The position numbers were made by a program, and so were the translations under genes. From contig NZ_NKFL01000004.1 of NCBI RefSeq assembly GCF_002223055.1, positions 1,674,001 through 1,738,000 on the forward strand: a stretch of 64,000 bases of DNA, in the 5' to 3' direction. Below, piece after piece: positions 28,354 to 37,137 of the stretch. The notes beneath the pieces were generated by a model. The model had not been told where the DNA came from, ran no database searches, and was given only the letters and a program-made list of their open reading frames with translations. The DNA is from Burkholderia sp. HI2500. GTDB lineage: Bacteria; Pseudomonadota; Gammaproteobacteria; Burkholderiales; Burkholderiaceae. Position 1 is the stretch's first letter, and every line of letters starts with the position of its first letter.

Positions 28354-28854
28354 ATGCCGAATGACACCTCCACCCCGCTGCTGACCGTGAGCGATGCGGC
28401 GTCACGGCTCGGCGTCACGCCGCGCACGCTGAAGTATTACGAAGAGCGCGGGCTCGTCACGCCGTCGCGCAGCGAAGGCCGCTACCGCCTGTACGACGAG
28501 GCCGACCTCGAGCGCTTCGCCCGCATCCTGCGGCTGCGCGCGCTCGGTTTCTCGCTGCATGGCATCACCGAGATGCTGAAGCGCCCGCTGGAAGAAACGG
28601 GCGACGGCCGGCGCCGCTATTCGGACGCGTCGCTGCGCGACATCCGGACCGGCCTTGCCGAGCAGGTCGACACGCTCGACCGGCGGATCGCGGCCGTCCA
28701 GCGCGAACTGAAGGAAGCCGTCGCGCTGCGCAAGGAACTGCAGCACGACATCGACTACGTCGAACGGCGTCTTGCCGGCGAAAACGCCGATGCACTGATC
28801 GCGCAGCGGCAGGCCGAAGCCGGCACGCGGCGCACGCGCAAGGCGCGCGAGTGA
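28354..28854 (+). CDS. MerR-family transcriptional regulator
   Basis: 166-residue regulator. The winged helix-turn-helix (LTVSDAASRLGVTPRTLKYYEERGLVTPSRSEGRYRLYDEADLER, broken here by ordinary variation) is followed by a long coiled-coil dimerisation helix (about residues 100-150). It has no Cys, so it is not a metal- or thiol-sensing MerR type and may instead respond to a small hydrophobic ligand. Its stop codon overlaps the GTG start of an MFS transporter, so regulator and transporter are co-translated. A drug- or metabolite-efflux switch is likely; the ligand is unknown. Confidence 0.9.
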   Translation: MPNDTSTPLLTVSDAASRLGVTPRTLKYYEERGLVTPSRSEGRYRLYDEADLERFARILRLRALGFSLHGITEMLKRPLEETGDGRRRYSDASLRDIRTGLAEQVDTLDRRIAAVQRELKEAVALRKELQHDIDYVERRLAGENADALIAQRQAEAGTRRTRKARE

Positions 28855-30407
28855 GCGCGATGCCCGGTCGCTCGCCACTGTGGAGCCGCGCGAACCTGCG
28901 CGCGGACCTGTTCCCGTGGGCGCTCGCGCTCGTTACCGGCATCGACTACTTCGACAACGCGATCTTCTCGTTCTTCGCGAGCTACATCGCGGGTGGCATC
29001 AACGCATCGCCCGATGAACTCGTGTGGTCGTCGAGCGCCTACGCGGTCACCGCCGTGCTCGGCATCCTGCAGCAGCAATGGTGGGTCGACCGGCTCGGCC
29101 ATCGCCGCTACGTCGCCGGCTGCATGCTGATGTTCTCGTTCGGCGCGATCGCGGCCGCGCTCGCCGACACGTCGCTCGAGCTCGCGTTCGCGCGCGGCTT
29201 TCAGGGCTATTTCATCGGCCCGATGATGGGCGCGTGCCGGATCCTGATCCAGATCAGTTTCAAGCCGCAGGAACGGCCGCCCGCGACACGCGCGTTCCTG
29301 ATCATGATCCTGCTCGGCAGCGCGCTCGCGCCAATCGTGGGCGGCCTGCTCGTCGCACATTCGACGTGGCGCGCGCTGTTCGCGTGCTCGGCGCCGGCCG
29401 GCATCGCGTTCGCGATCCTCGCGCTGCTCACGCTGCCCGATTCGGGCCGGACACCCGACGACGAACGCGGCTCCGGACACTTCTGGCCGTATGTCGTGTT
29501 CGCGCTCGCGCAAGGCGCGCTGCAGATCGTGCTGCAGCAGGTGCATTACCAGCTCTATAGCGGCTCGCCGATGCTGATCCTGCTGACGATCGCAGGGATC
29601 GGCGCGCTTGCGTGGTTCGCGTATCACCAGTGGCATCATCCGACGCCGCTCGTGCGCCTGCACGCGTTCCGCGAACGGACGTTCCAGGTCGGGCTGCTGC
29701 TCTACATGTTCTATTACTACGAGTCGACGGGCTTCAGTTACCTGACGTCGCGTTTTCTCGAAAGCGGGCTCGGCTATCCGGTCGAGAACGCCGGGCGGCT
29801 GGTGGGCACGATGTCGCTGATTTCAGCCACCGCGCTGTTCGCGTACCTGCGTTACGCGAAATTCGTCACGCACAAGAAGTGGTTCGTCGTGCCGGGGTTC
29901 GCGATCGCCATCACGGCCGCGCTGTGGATGACGCGGATGACGCCGCAGGTCGGCGAAGCCGCGCTGATCGTCCCGCTGTTGCTGCGCGGATTGCTGCTGC
30001 TCTTCATCGTGCTGCCGGTGGCCAACCTGACATTCCGGATCTTCGCGATCGACGAATATACGCACGGCTACCGGTTGAAGAACATCGTGCGGCAACTGAC
30101 GATCTCGTTCGCGACGTCGTCGGTCATCATCGTCGAACAGCACCGCGTGGCCGTGCACCAGACGCGGCTCGTCGAGCGTGCAAACGTGTTCGATCCGCTG
30201 TTCCAGCAGACCGTCGATGCGCTGACGCACAGCTATGCCGCCGCCGGCCATGCGCTGAACGAGGCGCACGGCCTCGCGATCGCGTCGATCGCGCGCATGG
30301 TCGCGCAACAGGCGTCGTTCCTCGCGTCGCTCGACGGCTTTTACTTCCTGGCGGGCGTGGCGCTCGTCGGCGGCCTTTTTGCGGCATGGCAAAAAGAGAT
30401 CGATTGA
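28851..30407 (+). CDS. MFS transporter, coupled to merR
   Basis: 518-residue major facilitator superfamily membrane protein. Numerous hydrophobic segments are visible (for example YVAGCMLMFSFGAIAAALA and GLLLLFIVLPVANLTF), and the length suggests the 14-helix drug:H+ antiporter branch. A loop following helix 2 (QWWVDRLGHRRYVAG) resembles the MFS motif A region. The GTG start overlaps the merR stop as GTGA; an ATG three codons later is the alternative. The substrate cannot be inferred. The pairing with a MerR regulator argues for inducible efflux. Confidence 0.88.
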   Translation: MSAMPGRSPLWSRANLRADLFPWALALVTGIDYFDNAIFSFFASYIAGGINASPDELVWSSSAYAVTAVLGILQQQWWVDRLGHRRYVAGCMLMFSFGAIAAALADTSLELAFARGFQGYFIGPMMGACRILIQISFKPQERPPATRAFLIMILLGSALAPIVGGLLVAHSTWRALFACSAPAGIAFAILALLTLPDSGRTPDDERGSGHFWPYVVFALAQGALQIVLQQVHYQLYSGSPMLILLTIAGIGALAWFAYHQWHHPTPLVRLHAFRERTFQVGLLLYMFYYYESTGFSYLTSRFLESGLGYPVENAGRLVGTMSLISATALFAYLRYAKFVTHKKWFVVPGFAIAITAALWMTRMTPQVGEAALIVPLLLRGLLLLFIVLPVANLTFRIFAIDEYTHGYRLKNIVRQLTISFATSSVIIVEQHRVAVHQTRLVERANVFDPLFQQTVDALTHSYAAAGHALNEAHGLAIASIARMVAQQASFLASLDGFYFLAGVALVGGLFAAWQKEID

Positions 30408-30445
30408 GTTAAAAGACAGGCTTTGGATTTCCGCGAGCCGCCTTC

Positions 30446-31279
30446 ATGCTCTCGAAACTGACCCGCTGGTTCGACGACCGCCGCCGCGACCGCGCGCTGC
30501 GCAGCCACCCGATCTCCGACGCGCTGTGGCAGGAAACCGTCGAGCGCCTGCCGTTCCTTGCGGCACTGCCGCCCGACGCGCTCGGCCGGCTGCGCGAACT
30601 GACGAGCCTGTTCGTCGCGAAGAAATCGTTCTCGACCGCGCACGGGCTCGAGTTGACCGACGCGATGATCGTCTCGATCGCCGCGCAGGCCTGCCTGCCC
30701 GTGCTGAATCTCGATCTGTCGCTGTATGACGGCTGGGTCGGCGTCGTCGTGTATCCGGGCGAATTCGTGATACGCAAGACGGTGCAGGACGAGGACGGCG
30801 TCGTGCACGAAGTCGAGCAGGACGCAAGCGGCGAGGCCTGGGAAGGCGGCCCCGTGATCCTGTCCTGGGAAGACGCGCAGATGACGGACGGCCACGACGC
30901 GTACAACGTCGTGATCCACGAGTTCGCGCACAAGATCGACATGGTCAACGGCGCGGCCGATGGCTATCCGCCCCTATTTCGCCGCTGGCACGCGCCCCAC
31001 CTCGATGCGCAGGCCTGGGCCGACGTGTTCGAGCACGCGTACGACCAGTTCTGCGCGCGCGTCGACGCGGTGCCGGACCGTGCGTGGGCACGCTTCGAGC
31101 GGGACTCGCTGATCGATCCCTATGCCGCCGACCATCCGTCGGAATTCTTCGCGGTATGCAGTGAAGCGCTGTTCGTCCGGCCGAAGGCGTTCGAGTCCGA
31201 ATTTCCGGAGTTGTACCGGCTGCTCGCGCGCTACTACCGGCAGGATCCGGCCGGCACCGGCGCGCTCGACGCACCGTGA
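30446..31279 (+). CDS. mtfA: MtfA-like zinc metallopeptidase
   Basis: 277-residue member of the MtfA (DgsA anti-repressor) family, M90 peptidases structurally related to anthrax lethal factor. The zinc motif HExxH is seen in VIHEFAHKIDMVNG, with a downstream Glu-rich helix (HPSEFFAVCSEALF) that supplies the third ligand. In E. coli MtfA binds the repressor Mlc and affects PTS sugar uptake. Whether that holds in Burkholderia, which has a reduced PTS, is uncertain. It starts 38 bases after the MFS gene and may be read with it. Confidence 0.9.
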   Translation: MLSKLTRWFDDRRRDRALRSHPISDALWQETVERLPFLAALPPDALGRLRELTSLFVAKKSFSTAHGLELTDAMIVSIAAQACLPVLNLDLSLYDGWVGVVVYPGEFVIRKTVQDEDGVVHEVEQDASGEAWEGGPVILSWEDAQMTDGHDAYNVVIHEFAHKIDMVNGAADGYPPLFRRWHAPHLDAQAWADVFEHAYDQFCARVDAVPDRAWARFERDSLIDPYAADHPSEFFAVCSEALFVRPKAFESEFPELYRLLARYYRQDPAGTGALDAP

Positions 31280-31286
31280 AAATTAT

Positions 31287-31315
31287 TCGTCAACCATCTG
31301 ATTTTCTGGCATAAT
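31287..31315 (+). promoter_or_regulatory. Promoter of rpmE2
   Basis: TCGTCA (31287-31292), a 17-base spacer and CATAAT (31310-31315) make a recognisable sigma-70 promoter with 4/6 and 5/6 matches. It leaves a leader of about 115 nt before the L31 gene. Confidence 0.6.
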
Positions 31316-31436
31316 CGCCGTTTTTCGACCTTAGGCAAGTGGCTCGCGCCGGGCTTGGCGTCGTCTGGTTTGCGCAATGTGCGCGTTCCGGCACGGCAAG
31401 CGGCGGGTTGGCTACCGCTCTCACCAAGGAAAGACC

Positions 31437-31697
31437 ATGAAAGAAGGCATCCACCCGAACTACCGCGAAGTCGTCTTCCAAGACATGTCGAACGGCTTCA
31501 AGTTCATCACGCGCTCGACGATCCAGACGCGCGAAAACATCGAACTCGACGGCAAGACCTACCCGCTCGCCAAGATCGAAGTGTCGTCGGAATCGCACTC
31601 GTTCTACACGGGTCAGCAAAAGATCATGGACACGGCAGGCCGTGTCGAGAAGTTCAAGAACAAGTTCGGCGTTCGCGCCAGCGGCAAGGCGAAGTAA
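31437..31697 (+). CDS. rpmE2: Ribosomal protein L31, type B
   Basis: 86-residue 50S subunit protein. The sequence ([20 protein letters not shown] onward) is the type B form, which lacks the paired Cys motifs of zinc-binding L31. In bacteria with both forms, type B replaces the zinc form during zinc limitation under Zur. I found no obvious Zur palindrome here, and many Burkholderia appear to use this form constitutively. The ATG at 31437 has AAGGA upstream. Followed by a strong terminator. Confidence 0.96.
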   Translation: MKEGIHPNYREVVFQDMSNGFKFITRSTIQTRENIELDGKTYPLAKIEVSSESHSFYTGQQKIMDTAGRVEKFKNKFGVRASGKAK

Positions 31698-31740
31698 GCT
31701 TCGCACTGCATCCGGTGGTTGCATTGCACCGGTACCGCAC

Positions 31741-31769
31741 AAAAGGGCAGCCCAGGCTGCCCTTTTTTG
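31741..31769 (+). terminator. Intrinsic terminator after rpmE2
   Basis: AAAAGGGCAGCC pairs with GGCTGCCCTTTT around a very short loop and ends in six T. Confidence 0.92.
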
Positions 31770-31813
31770 TCTCTGCTCGCCCGGCAGGCGCCAGCCGGCG
31801 CCCGGGCATCGAC

Positions 31814-31843
31814 CTGACGCGCAACAGCGGGCGCGTCTACAAT
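31814..31843 (+). promoter_or_regulatory. Promoter of the glycosyltransferase-MATE pair
   Basis: CTGACG (31814-31819), an 18-base spacer and TACAAT (31838-31843). It puts the transcript start near 31850, downstream of an upstream in-frame ATG at 31842, which therefore cannot be the translation start. Confidence 0.55.
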
Positions 31844-31916
31844 GCCGGATGCTCGAAACCGGCTCGACCGCGCGCATCCGCGCCGGCCACCCGCCCATAA
31901 CAAATCGCTCATCTGC

Positions 31917-33674
31917 ATGAAGCCTGTCGTCCGTCTCACCGCCTCCGCCACGCGCGCGCTGCCGCGCTGGCTGCTGCTCACGCTCTGCTTCGTCTACGCC
32001 GCGTTCGGCCTGTTCGGCCGCGACCCGTGGAAGAACGAGGACGCGGCAGGCTTTGGCGTGATGTGGACGATGGCCAAGGGCGGCTGGCACGACTGGCTGC
32101 TGCCGAACCTGGTCGGCAAGTTCATCACGACCGACGGGCCGCTCGGCTACTGGCTCGGCGCGCTGTCGATCCGCGGCCTCGGCCCGTGGGTCGACGCAAG
32201 CAACGCGTCGCGCGTCGATACCGGCGTGCTGTTCTGCGTCGCGTGTGCATTCGTCTGGTACGCGGCCTACCTGCTCGGCCGGCGTGCCGAGGTCCAGCCG
32301 TTCAAGTACGCATTCGGCGGCGAGCCCGAGCCGCGCGACTACGGCCGCACGCTCGCCGACGGCGCGCTGCTGGTGCTCGTCGCCTGCTTCGGTCTCGCGG
32401 AGCGCGGGCACGAAACGACGCCGCAGCTCGCGCAGTTCGCGTGGATCGCGATGCTCGTCTACGGGATCGTGCGCGGCATCGACAAGCCGATGCAGGGCGC
32501 GCTGTGGTGGGGCCTCGCGATGGGCCTCGTCGCGCTATCCGGCAATCCGGTGCTGGTCGTCGCGCTGCTCGCCGGCACGGCCGTGCTGTGGCTCGTCACG
32601 CCCGAGATGCGCAACCTGCGCCTGCCGCTGGTCGGCGTGCCGCTCGCGGCAGCGATCTTCGCGCTGTGGCCGCTGGCCGCATTCGTCGCGGCGCCCGACG
32701 ATGCCGCATGGTTCTTCAACCAGTGGATCCACGGCAGCCTGATGCGCTTTTCCGGTCCGCCGACCGCGGTGCTCGGCTATGCGGCGAAGAACCTGCCGCT
32801 GTTCACGTGGCCCGCGTGGCCGCTCGCCATCTGGGCATGGTGGAGCTGGGCCGGCATGCGCCGCCGTGCGCACGTCGCGATTCCGCTGTCGGTCGCCGTA
32901 CCGCTCGTCGCGCTCGTGATCCTGCAGAGCCAGCAGTCGAACCGCATGTACATGCTGCTGCTGCCGCCGCTCGCGGTGCTCGCGACGTTCGCGCTGCCGA
33001 CCCTCAAGCGCGGCGCGATCAACGCGATCGACTGGTTCGCGGTGCTGAGCTTCACGATTCTCGGCACCTTCGTGTGGCTCGTGTGGCTCGCATCGATCAC
33101 CGGCTTCCCGCATCCGCTCGCGCGCAACCTCGCCCGCCTCGTGCCCGGCTACGAGCCGCACTTCAAGATCCTGTCGTTCATCTGCGCGGTGATCGCCACC
33201 GTGTGCTGGTGCTTCCTGGTGCGCTGGCGCATCTCGCGGCAGCCGAAAGTGCTGTGGCGCAGCGTCGTGCTGTCGGGTGCGGGCACCACGCTGATGTGGG
33301 TGCTGCTGATGACGCTATGGCTGCCGATCGTCAACTACGGCCGGACCTATCGCGACGTCGCGCAGCAGATCGCGGTGCATCTGCCGTCCGACTACGAGTG
33401 CATCTCGCCGGTACGGCTCGGTGACGCGCAGATCGCGACCTTCGCGTATTTCGGCAACATGCGCTTCGATTTCTCCGGCGACTGCGACGTGATCCTGCGC
33501 CAGGACCGCTCGGACTTCGGCGAGCCGAGCTCGATGTCGCAATACGTGTGGCGTCTCGTGTGGGAAGGCCGCCGCGCCGCCGACCGTGACGAGCGCTTCC
33601 GCCTGTACGAGCGCATCGAACGGCCGAAGACGCCCGTCAAGCGGCGTCCGCCGCGCCGCCAGCCGGCCGATTGA
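31917..33674 (+). CDS. PMT/ArnT-like glycosyltransferase (family 39), membrane
   Basis: 585-residue polytopic protein of the dolichyl-phosphomannose/aminoarabinose transferase class. After the first membrane helix comes RDPWKNEDAAGFGVMWTMAKGG, which aligns with the catalytic acidic loop of ArnT (PSDEGRYAEMAREM in the true ArnT of this window). About eleven to thirteen hydrophobic segments follow. The sugar and the acceptor are unknown. The ATG at 31917 is chosen because the likely promoter overlaps the longer frame. Its stop codon lies 2 bases before the MATE ATG, so the two genes are coupled. Confidence 0.82.
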   Translation: MKPVVRLTASATRALPRWLLLTLCFVYAAFGLFGRDPWKNEDAAGFGVMWTMAKGGWHDWLLPNLVGKFITTDGPLGYWLGALSIRGLGPWVDASNASRVDTGVLFCVACAFVWYAAYLLGRRAEVQPFKYAFGGEPEPRDYGRTLADGALLVLVACFGLAERGHETTPQLAQFAWIAMLVYGIVRGIDKPMQGALWWGLAMGLVALSGNPVLVVALLAGTAVLWLVTPEMRNLRLPLVGVPLAAAIFALWPLAAFVAAPDDAAWFFNQWIHGSLMRFSGPPTAVLGYAAKNLPLFTWPAWPLAIWAWWSWAGMRRRAHVAIPLSVAVPLVALVILQSQQSNRMYMLLLPPLAVLATFALPTLKRGAINAIDWFAVLSFTILGTFVWLVWLASITGFPHPLARNLARLVPGYEPHFKILSFICAVIATVCWCFLVRWRISRQPKVLWRSVVLSGAGTTLMWVLLMTLWLPIVNYGRTYRDVAQQIAVHLPSDYECISPVRLGDAQIATFAYFGNMRFDFSGDCDVILRQDRSDFGEPSSMSQYVWRLVWEGRRAADRDERFRLYERIERPKTPVKRRPPRRQPAD

Positions 33675-33676
33675 CG

Positions 33677-35038
33677 ATGTTTGGCGACATCCGCCGGATC
33701 GTCGGTCTCGCATGGCCGGTGCTCGTCGGCCAGCTCGCGATCATCGCGTTCGGCGTGATCGACACCGCGATGGTCGGGCGCTACTCGGCCGTCGATCTCG
33801 CCGCGCTCGGGCTCGGTTCGTCGATCTACATCTCGATCTATATCGGCCTGACGGGCATCCTGTCCGCACTGCAGCCGATCACCGGGCAGCTGTACGGCGC
33901 GCGGCGCTATGCCGAGATCGGCGAGGAAGTGCGCCAGGCGCTGTGGCTCGCACTGCTGCTCGCGGTGCCCGGCTTTCTCCTGCTGCATTTTCCCGAACCG
34001 CTGCTGCGCGTCGCGCACACGCCTGCCGCGCTGCACGACCGCACCGTCGACTATCTGCGCGTCCTGTCGTACGGGCTGCCCGCCAGCCTCGTCTTCCGCA
34101 TCTACAACGCGCTGACCAACGCGGCCGGCAAGCCGCGCCTCGCGATGATCCTGCAGATCGGCGCGCTGCTGCTCAAGTTCCCGCTCAACGTGTGGTTCAT
34201 CTTCGGCGGGTTCGGCGTGCCGGCCCTCGGCGGCCCCGGCTGCGGGCTCGCGAGCACGCTGATCAACTGGGCACTCGCGCTGATCGGCTACACGCTGCTC
34301 GCGAAGCTCGACGTGTTCGCGCCGCTCGCGATCTTTTCGCGCTTCTGCTGGCCGGTCTGGGAGCGCCAGAAGGCGATCCTGAAACTCGGCGTGCCGATGG
34401 GCCTGTCGTACCTGATCGAGGTCACGTCGTACACGTGCATGGCGCTGTTCATCGCGCAGTTCGGCACGACGACGCTCGCCGGCCACCAGATCGCCGGCAA
34501 CATCGGCGCGGTGCTGTACATGACGCCGCTGTCGATCGGCGTGGCGGCGTCGACGCTGGTCGCGCGCGCGCTCGGCGCCGGACGGCCCGAGGAAGCCCGG
34601 CTGCTCGGCCGGCACAGCGTGATCTTCGCGTGCGGCATCGCCGCGACCTACGGCCTGCTCGTGTTCGTGCTGCGCCCGCTGATCATCGGCGGCTATACGC
34701 CGAACCCGGCCGTCGCCGCGGCCGCGATGCCGCTCGTCGCGATCGTCGCGTGCTACCACGTCTTCGATGCGCTGCAGGTCACGTCGGCGTTCGTGCTGCG
34801 CGCCTACAAGGTCGCGGTCGTGCCGACCGTGATCTATGCGGTCGCGCTGTGGGGCGTCGGGCTCAGCGGCGGCTACGTGCTCGGTTTCGACGTGGGCGGC
34901 ATCGCGCCCGCATGGCTGACCGGCGCGCGCGGCTTCTGGTTCGCGAACACGATCAGCCTGATGCTCGCGGGCGCCGGGCTCGTGCTGTACCTGCGCCGCG
35001 TCAGTCGTGCGCACGCCGCTGCTTCCACGTCCGCCTGA
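33677..35038 (+). CDS. MATE-family exporter
   Basis: 453-residue multidrug and toxin extrusion (MOP superfamily) transporter with two six-helix lobes. Typical positions are recognisable: GQLAIIAFGVIDTAMVGRYSAVDLAALGLG in lobe 1 and GTTTLAGHQIAGNIGAVLYMTPLSIGVAASTLVARALGAG in lobe 2, each interrupted here only by normal variation. It would use a sodium or proton gradient. The start may be TTG at 33671, overlapping the previous stop, or ATG at 33677. Coupling to a lipid-linked glycosyltransferase is unusual. It converges on lipA with 11 bases between stops. Confidence 0.9.
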   Translation: MFGDIRRIVGLAWPVLVGQLAIIAFGVIDTAMVGRYSAVDLAALGLGSSIYISIYIGLTGILSALQPITGQLYGARRYAEIGEEVRQALWLALLLAVPGFLLLHFPEPLLRVAHTPAALHDRTVDYLRVLSYGLPASLVFRIYNALTNAAGKPRLAMILQIGALLLKFPLNVWFIFGGFGVPALGGPGCGLASTLINWALALIGYTLLAKLDVFAPLAIFSRFCWPVWERQKAILKLGVPMGLSYLIEVTSYTCMALFIAQFGTTTLAGHQIAGNIGAVLYMTPLSIGVAASTLVARALGAGRPEEARLLGRHSVIFACGIAATYGLLVFVLRPLIIGGYTPNPAVAAAAMPLVAIVACYHVFDALQVTSAFVLRAYKVAVVPTVIYAVALWGVGLSGGYVLGFDVGGIAPAWLTGARGFWFANTISLMLAGAGLVLYLRRVSRAHAAASTSA

Positions 35039-35049
35039 CGCGCCGCCCG

Positions 35050-36015
35050 CTACGTCTCCTCCAGCACGTCGGCCGCGTGATACGACGACCGCACCAGCGG
35101 GCCGGCGACGACTTCCCTGAAACCGAGCAACAGCGCCTCGTCGCGCCACGCGGCAAATGCGTCGGGGCTCACGTAGCGCCGCACGGGCAGATGGTGCGCG
35201 GACGGCGCGAGATACTGGCCGAGCGTCAGCACGTCGACGTCATGCGCACGCAGGTCGCGCAGCGTGTCGCGCACTTCGTCGTCGCACTCGCCAAGGCCGA
35301 GCATCAACCCCGATTTCGTCACCAACTCCGGCCGTGCCCGCTTCGCCTGCGCGAGCAGTTCGAGCGAGCCGCGATAGTCGGCGCCCGGCCGCGCCGCGCG
35401 ATACAGCGACGGCACCGTCTCGATGTTGTGGTTGAACACGTCGGGCCAGGCCGTCGACAGTGCATCGAGTGCGCGGGCCACGCGGCCGCGGAAGTCCGGT
35501 GTCAGCACTTCGACGCCGATGCCCGGCACGCTCGCGCGCACCGCCGCGATGCATGCGGCGAAATGCGCGGCGCCGCCGTCGCGCAGGTCGTCGCGATCGA
35601 CCGACGTGATCACGACGTAGCGCAGCCCGAGCGCCGCGGCCGCATCGGCCAGCCGCGTGGGCTCGTCGGGATCGAGCGGTTCGGGACGGCCGTGCGCGAC
35701 GTCGCAGAACGGGCAGCGCCGCGTGCACAGGCCGCCCATGATCATGAAAGTCGCCGTGCGCTGCGCGAAGCATTCGCCGATGTTCGGGCACATCGCCTCC
35801 TCGCAGACGGAATGCAGCCGATGATCGCGCAGCACGGCCGCCATGTCGGCGACCGCCGCGCTCATCATCGGCCGCGCGCGCAGCCACGGCGGCTTCGGCA
35901 ACGCCGCACCGGCCGCGGGCTCGACGCGCACCGGAATGCGCGCGAGCTTGTCACGGCTTCTCGCGCCCGGCTGGCCGAGCGCGGTAAGGCTGGGTCGTTC
36001 GAGCGCGGCGGCCAT
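35050..36015 (-). CDS. lipA: Lipoyl synthase, aco-operon paralogue
   Basis: Radical-SAM enzyme inserting two sulfurs into protein-bound octanoyl groups. The auxiliary cluster cysteines are C-x4-C-x5-C (Cys71, 76, 82), the SAM cluster is C-x3-C-x2-C (Cys97, 101, 104 in CTRRCPFC), and the C-terminal RSSYHA is present, so it should be active. At 321 residues it is normal. It starts 2 bases after the acoC stop and is the last gene of the acetoin operon. It probably serves lipoylation of AcoC; a housekeeping lipA beside lipB is expected elsewhere in the genome. Confidence 0.93.
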   Translation of the reverse strand: MAAALERPSLTALGQPGARSRDKLARIPVRVEPAAGAALPKPPWLRARPMMSAAVADMAAVLRDHRLHSVCEEAMCPNIGECFAQRTATFMIMGGLCTRRCPFCDVAHGRPEPLDPDEPTRLADAAAALGLRYVVITSVDRDDLRDGGAAHFAACIAAVRASVPGIGVEVLTPDFRGRVARALDALSTAWPDVFNHNIETVPSLYRAARPGADYRGSLELLAQAKRARPELVTKSGLMLGLGECDDEVRDTLRDLRAHDVDVLTLGQYLAPSAHHLPVRRYVSPDAFAAWRDEALLLGFREVVAGPLVRSSYHAADVLEET

Positions 36016-36017
36016 CG

Positions 36018-37133
36018 TCAGTCTCCGAGAAACGCGACGATCAGGCGGTTCACGTCGGCGGCCGCCTCCATCTGCACCATGTGCCCGCTGCCGGCGATCA
36101 CCTCGGCACGCACGCCGTCAGGCAAGCCCTGCGCGTGCTGCGCCGGGATCACCTGGTCGTGCTCGCCCCAGATCACGAGCGTGCGCGGCGCAAGCGTCGC
36201 GAGCCGGTCGCGGAACACGCGCCGCTGCGCGGCACCGTCGAACGCGGCATGCGCGATCTTCTCCAGCGCGGCCTGCACGCCTTCGAGGCGCTTGTACTTG
36301 ACGAGATCCTCGACGAGCTGCCGCGTGACCAGCGCGTTGTCCGCGAACAGCGCGCCAAGGTGCGGCTTCAACGTATTGCGGCTGTTGCCGGCGACGAAGC
36401 CGTCGATGTAAGCGCGGTTGATGTCGGTGCCGAGCCCCGCGCTCGCGATCAGCGTCAGCGACGCGACCCGTTGCGGCGCGCGCTCGGCCGCCGCCATCGC
36501 GACCGCACCGCCCATCGAATGGCCGATCAGGTGGGCGTGGTCGATGCCCTTCGCATCGAGCAGCGCGAGCACCGCGTCGGCCAGTTCATCGAGGCTGCCC
36601 GTCTCGACCGCCTTGCCCGACTCGCCGTGACCGGGCAGGTCGAGCGCCCACACCGGCCGGTGCGCGGCGAGATCGGCGTGATTGAACAGCCAGTTGTTGA
36701 GATCGCCGCCGAAGCCGTGGATCAGCACGGCGGGTGTGCCGCTGCCTTCGCCGAGCTTCAGGAAGCGCACCGTCCGGCCGCCGATCTGCGCCTTCTCGGG
36801 CTGCGGGCCCGCGGCTTCGTCGGACGCCGCGCTCGGCACGAAATCGCGCTGGAATTCGGCGATCGCCGCGTCGATGTCGGCATCGCTCGCGTCGGCGGCC
36901 GCGACGACGCCGAGCAGCGCGCCGACCGGCAGCGTCTCGCCTTCCTGCGCGACCTGCCGGCGCAGCGTGCCGTCGAACGCGCATTCGACGCCCGACGAGA
37001 TCTTGTCGGTCTCGACGTCGAGCACTTCGTCGCCCTTCGTCACGCGTTCGCCGAGCGCCTTCAGCCAGCCGTTGACCTGCCCCTGCTCCATCGACAGCCC
37101 CCACTTGGGCATCGTGATCATGTGAATCGACAT
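36018..37133 (-). CDS. acoC: AcoC, acetoin dehydrogenase E2 with alpha/beta-hydrolase domain
   Basis: E2 component of the acetoin-cleaving complex, 371 residues. The N-terminal lipoyl domain (1-80) has its lipoylated Lys44 in [13 protein letters not shown] linker leads not to the usual trimeric acyltransferase domain but to an alpha/beta-hydrolase fold: the nucleophile elbow GHSMG (Ser206), [11 protein letters not shown] (Asp) and GSGHMVQME (His). This arrangement matches AcoC of Ralstonia and Pseudomonas, which passes the acetyl group to CoA. It lies 4 bases downstream of acoB. Confidence 0.93.
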   Translation of the reverse strand: MSIHMITMPKWGLSMEQGQVNGWLKALGERVTKGDEVLDVETDKISSGVECAFDGTLRRQVAQEGETLPVGALLGVVAAADASDADIDAAIAEFQRDFVPSAASDEAAGPQPEKAQIGGRTVRFLKLGEGSGTPAVLIHGFGGDLNNWLFNHADLAAHRPVWALDLPGHGESGKAVETGSLDELADAVLALLDAKGIDHAHLIGHSMGGAVAMAAAERAPQRVASLTLIASAGLGTDINRAYIDGFVAGNSRNTLKPHLGALFADNALVTRQLVEDLVKYKRLEGVQAALEKIAHAAFDGAAQRRVFRDRLATLAPRTLVIWGEHDQVIPAQHAQGLPDGVRAEVIAGSGHMVQMEAAADVNRLIVAFLGD

Positions 37134-37137
37134 CGTG

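Noticed and set aside
28860..28862. ATG at 28860 as the only MFS start
   Set aside because: The GTG at 28851 overlaps the merR stop as GTGA, typical of coupling. The ATG remains possible but is not preferred.
33586..36411. A very long open frame (941 codons) on the plus strand
   Set aside because: It is a shadow across MATE, lipA and acoC. The Arg/Ala/Asp-rich composition is typical of GC-rich antisense or shifted frames, and the true genes there have clear families.
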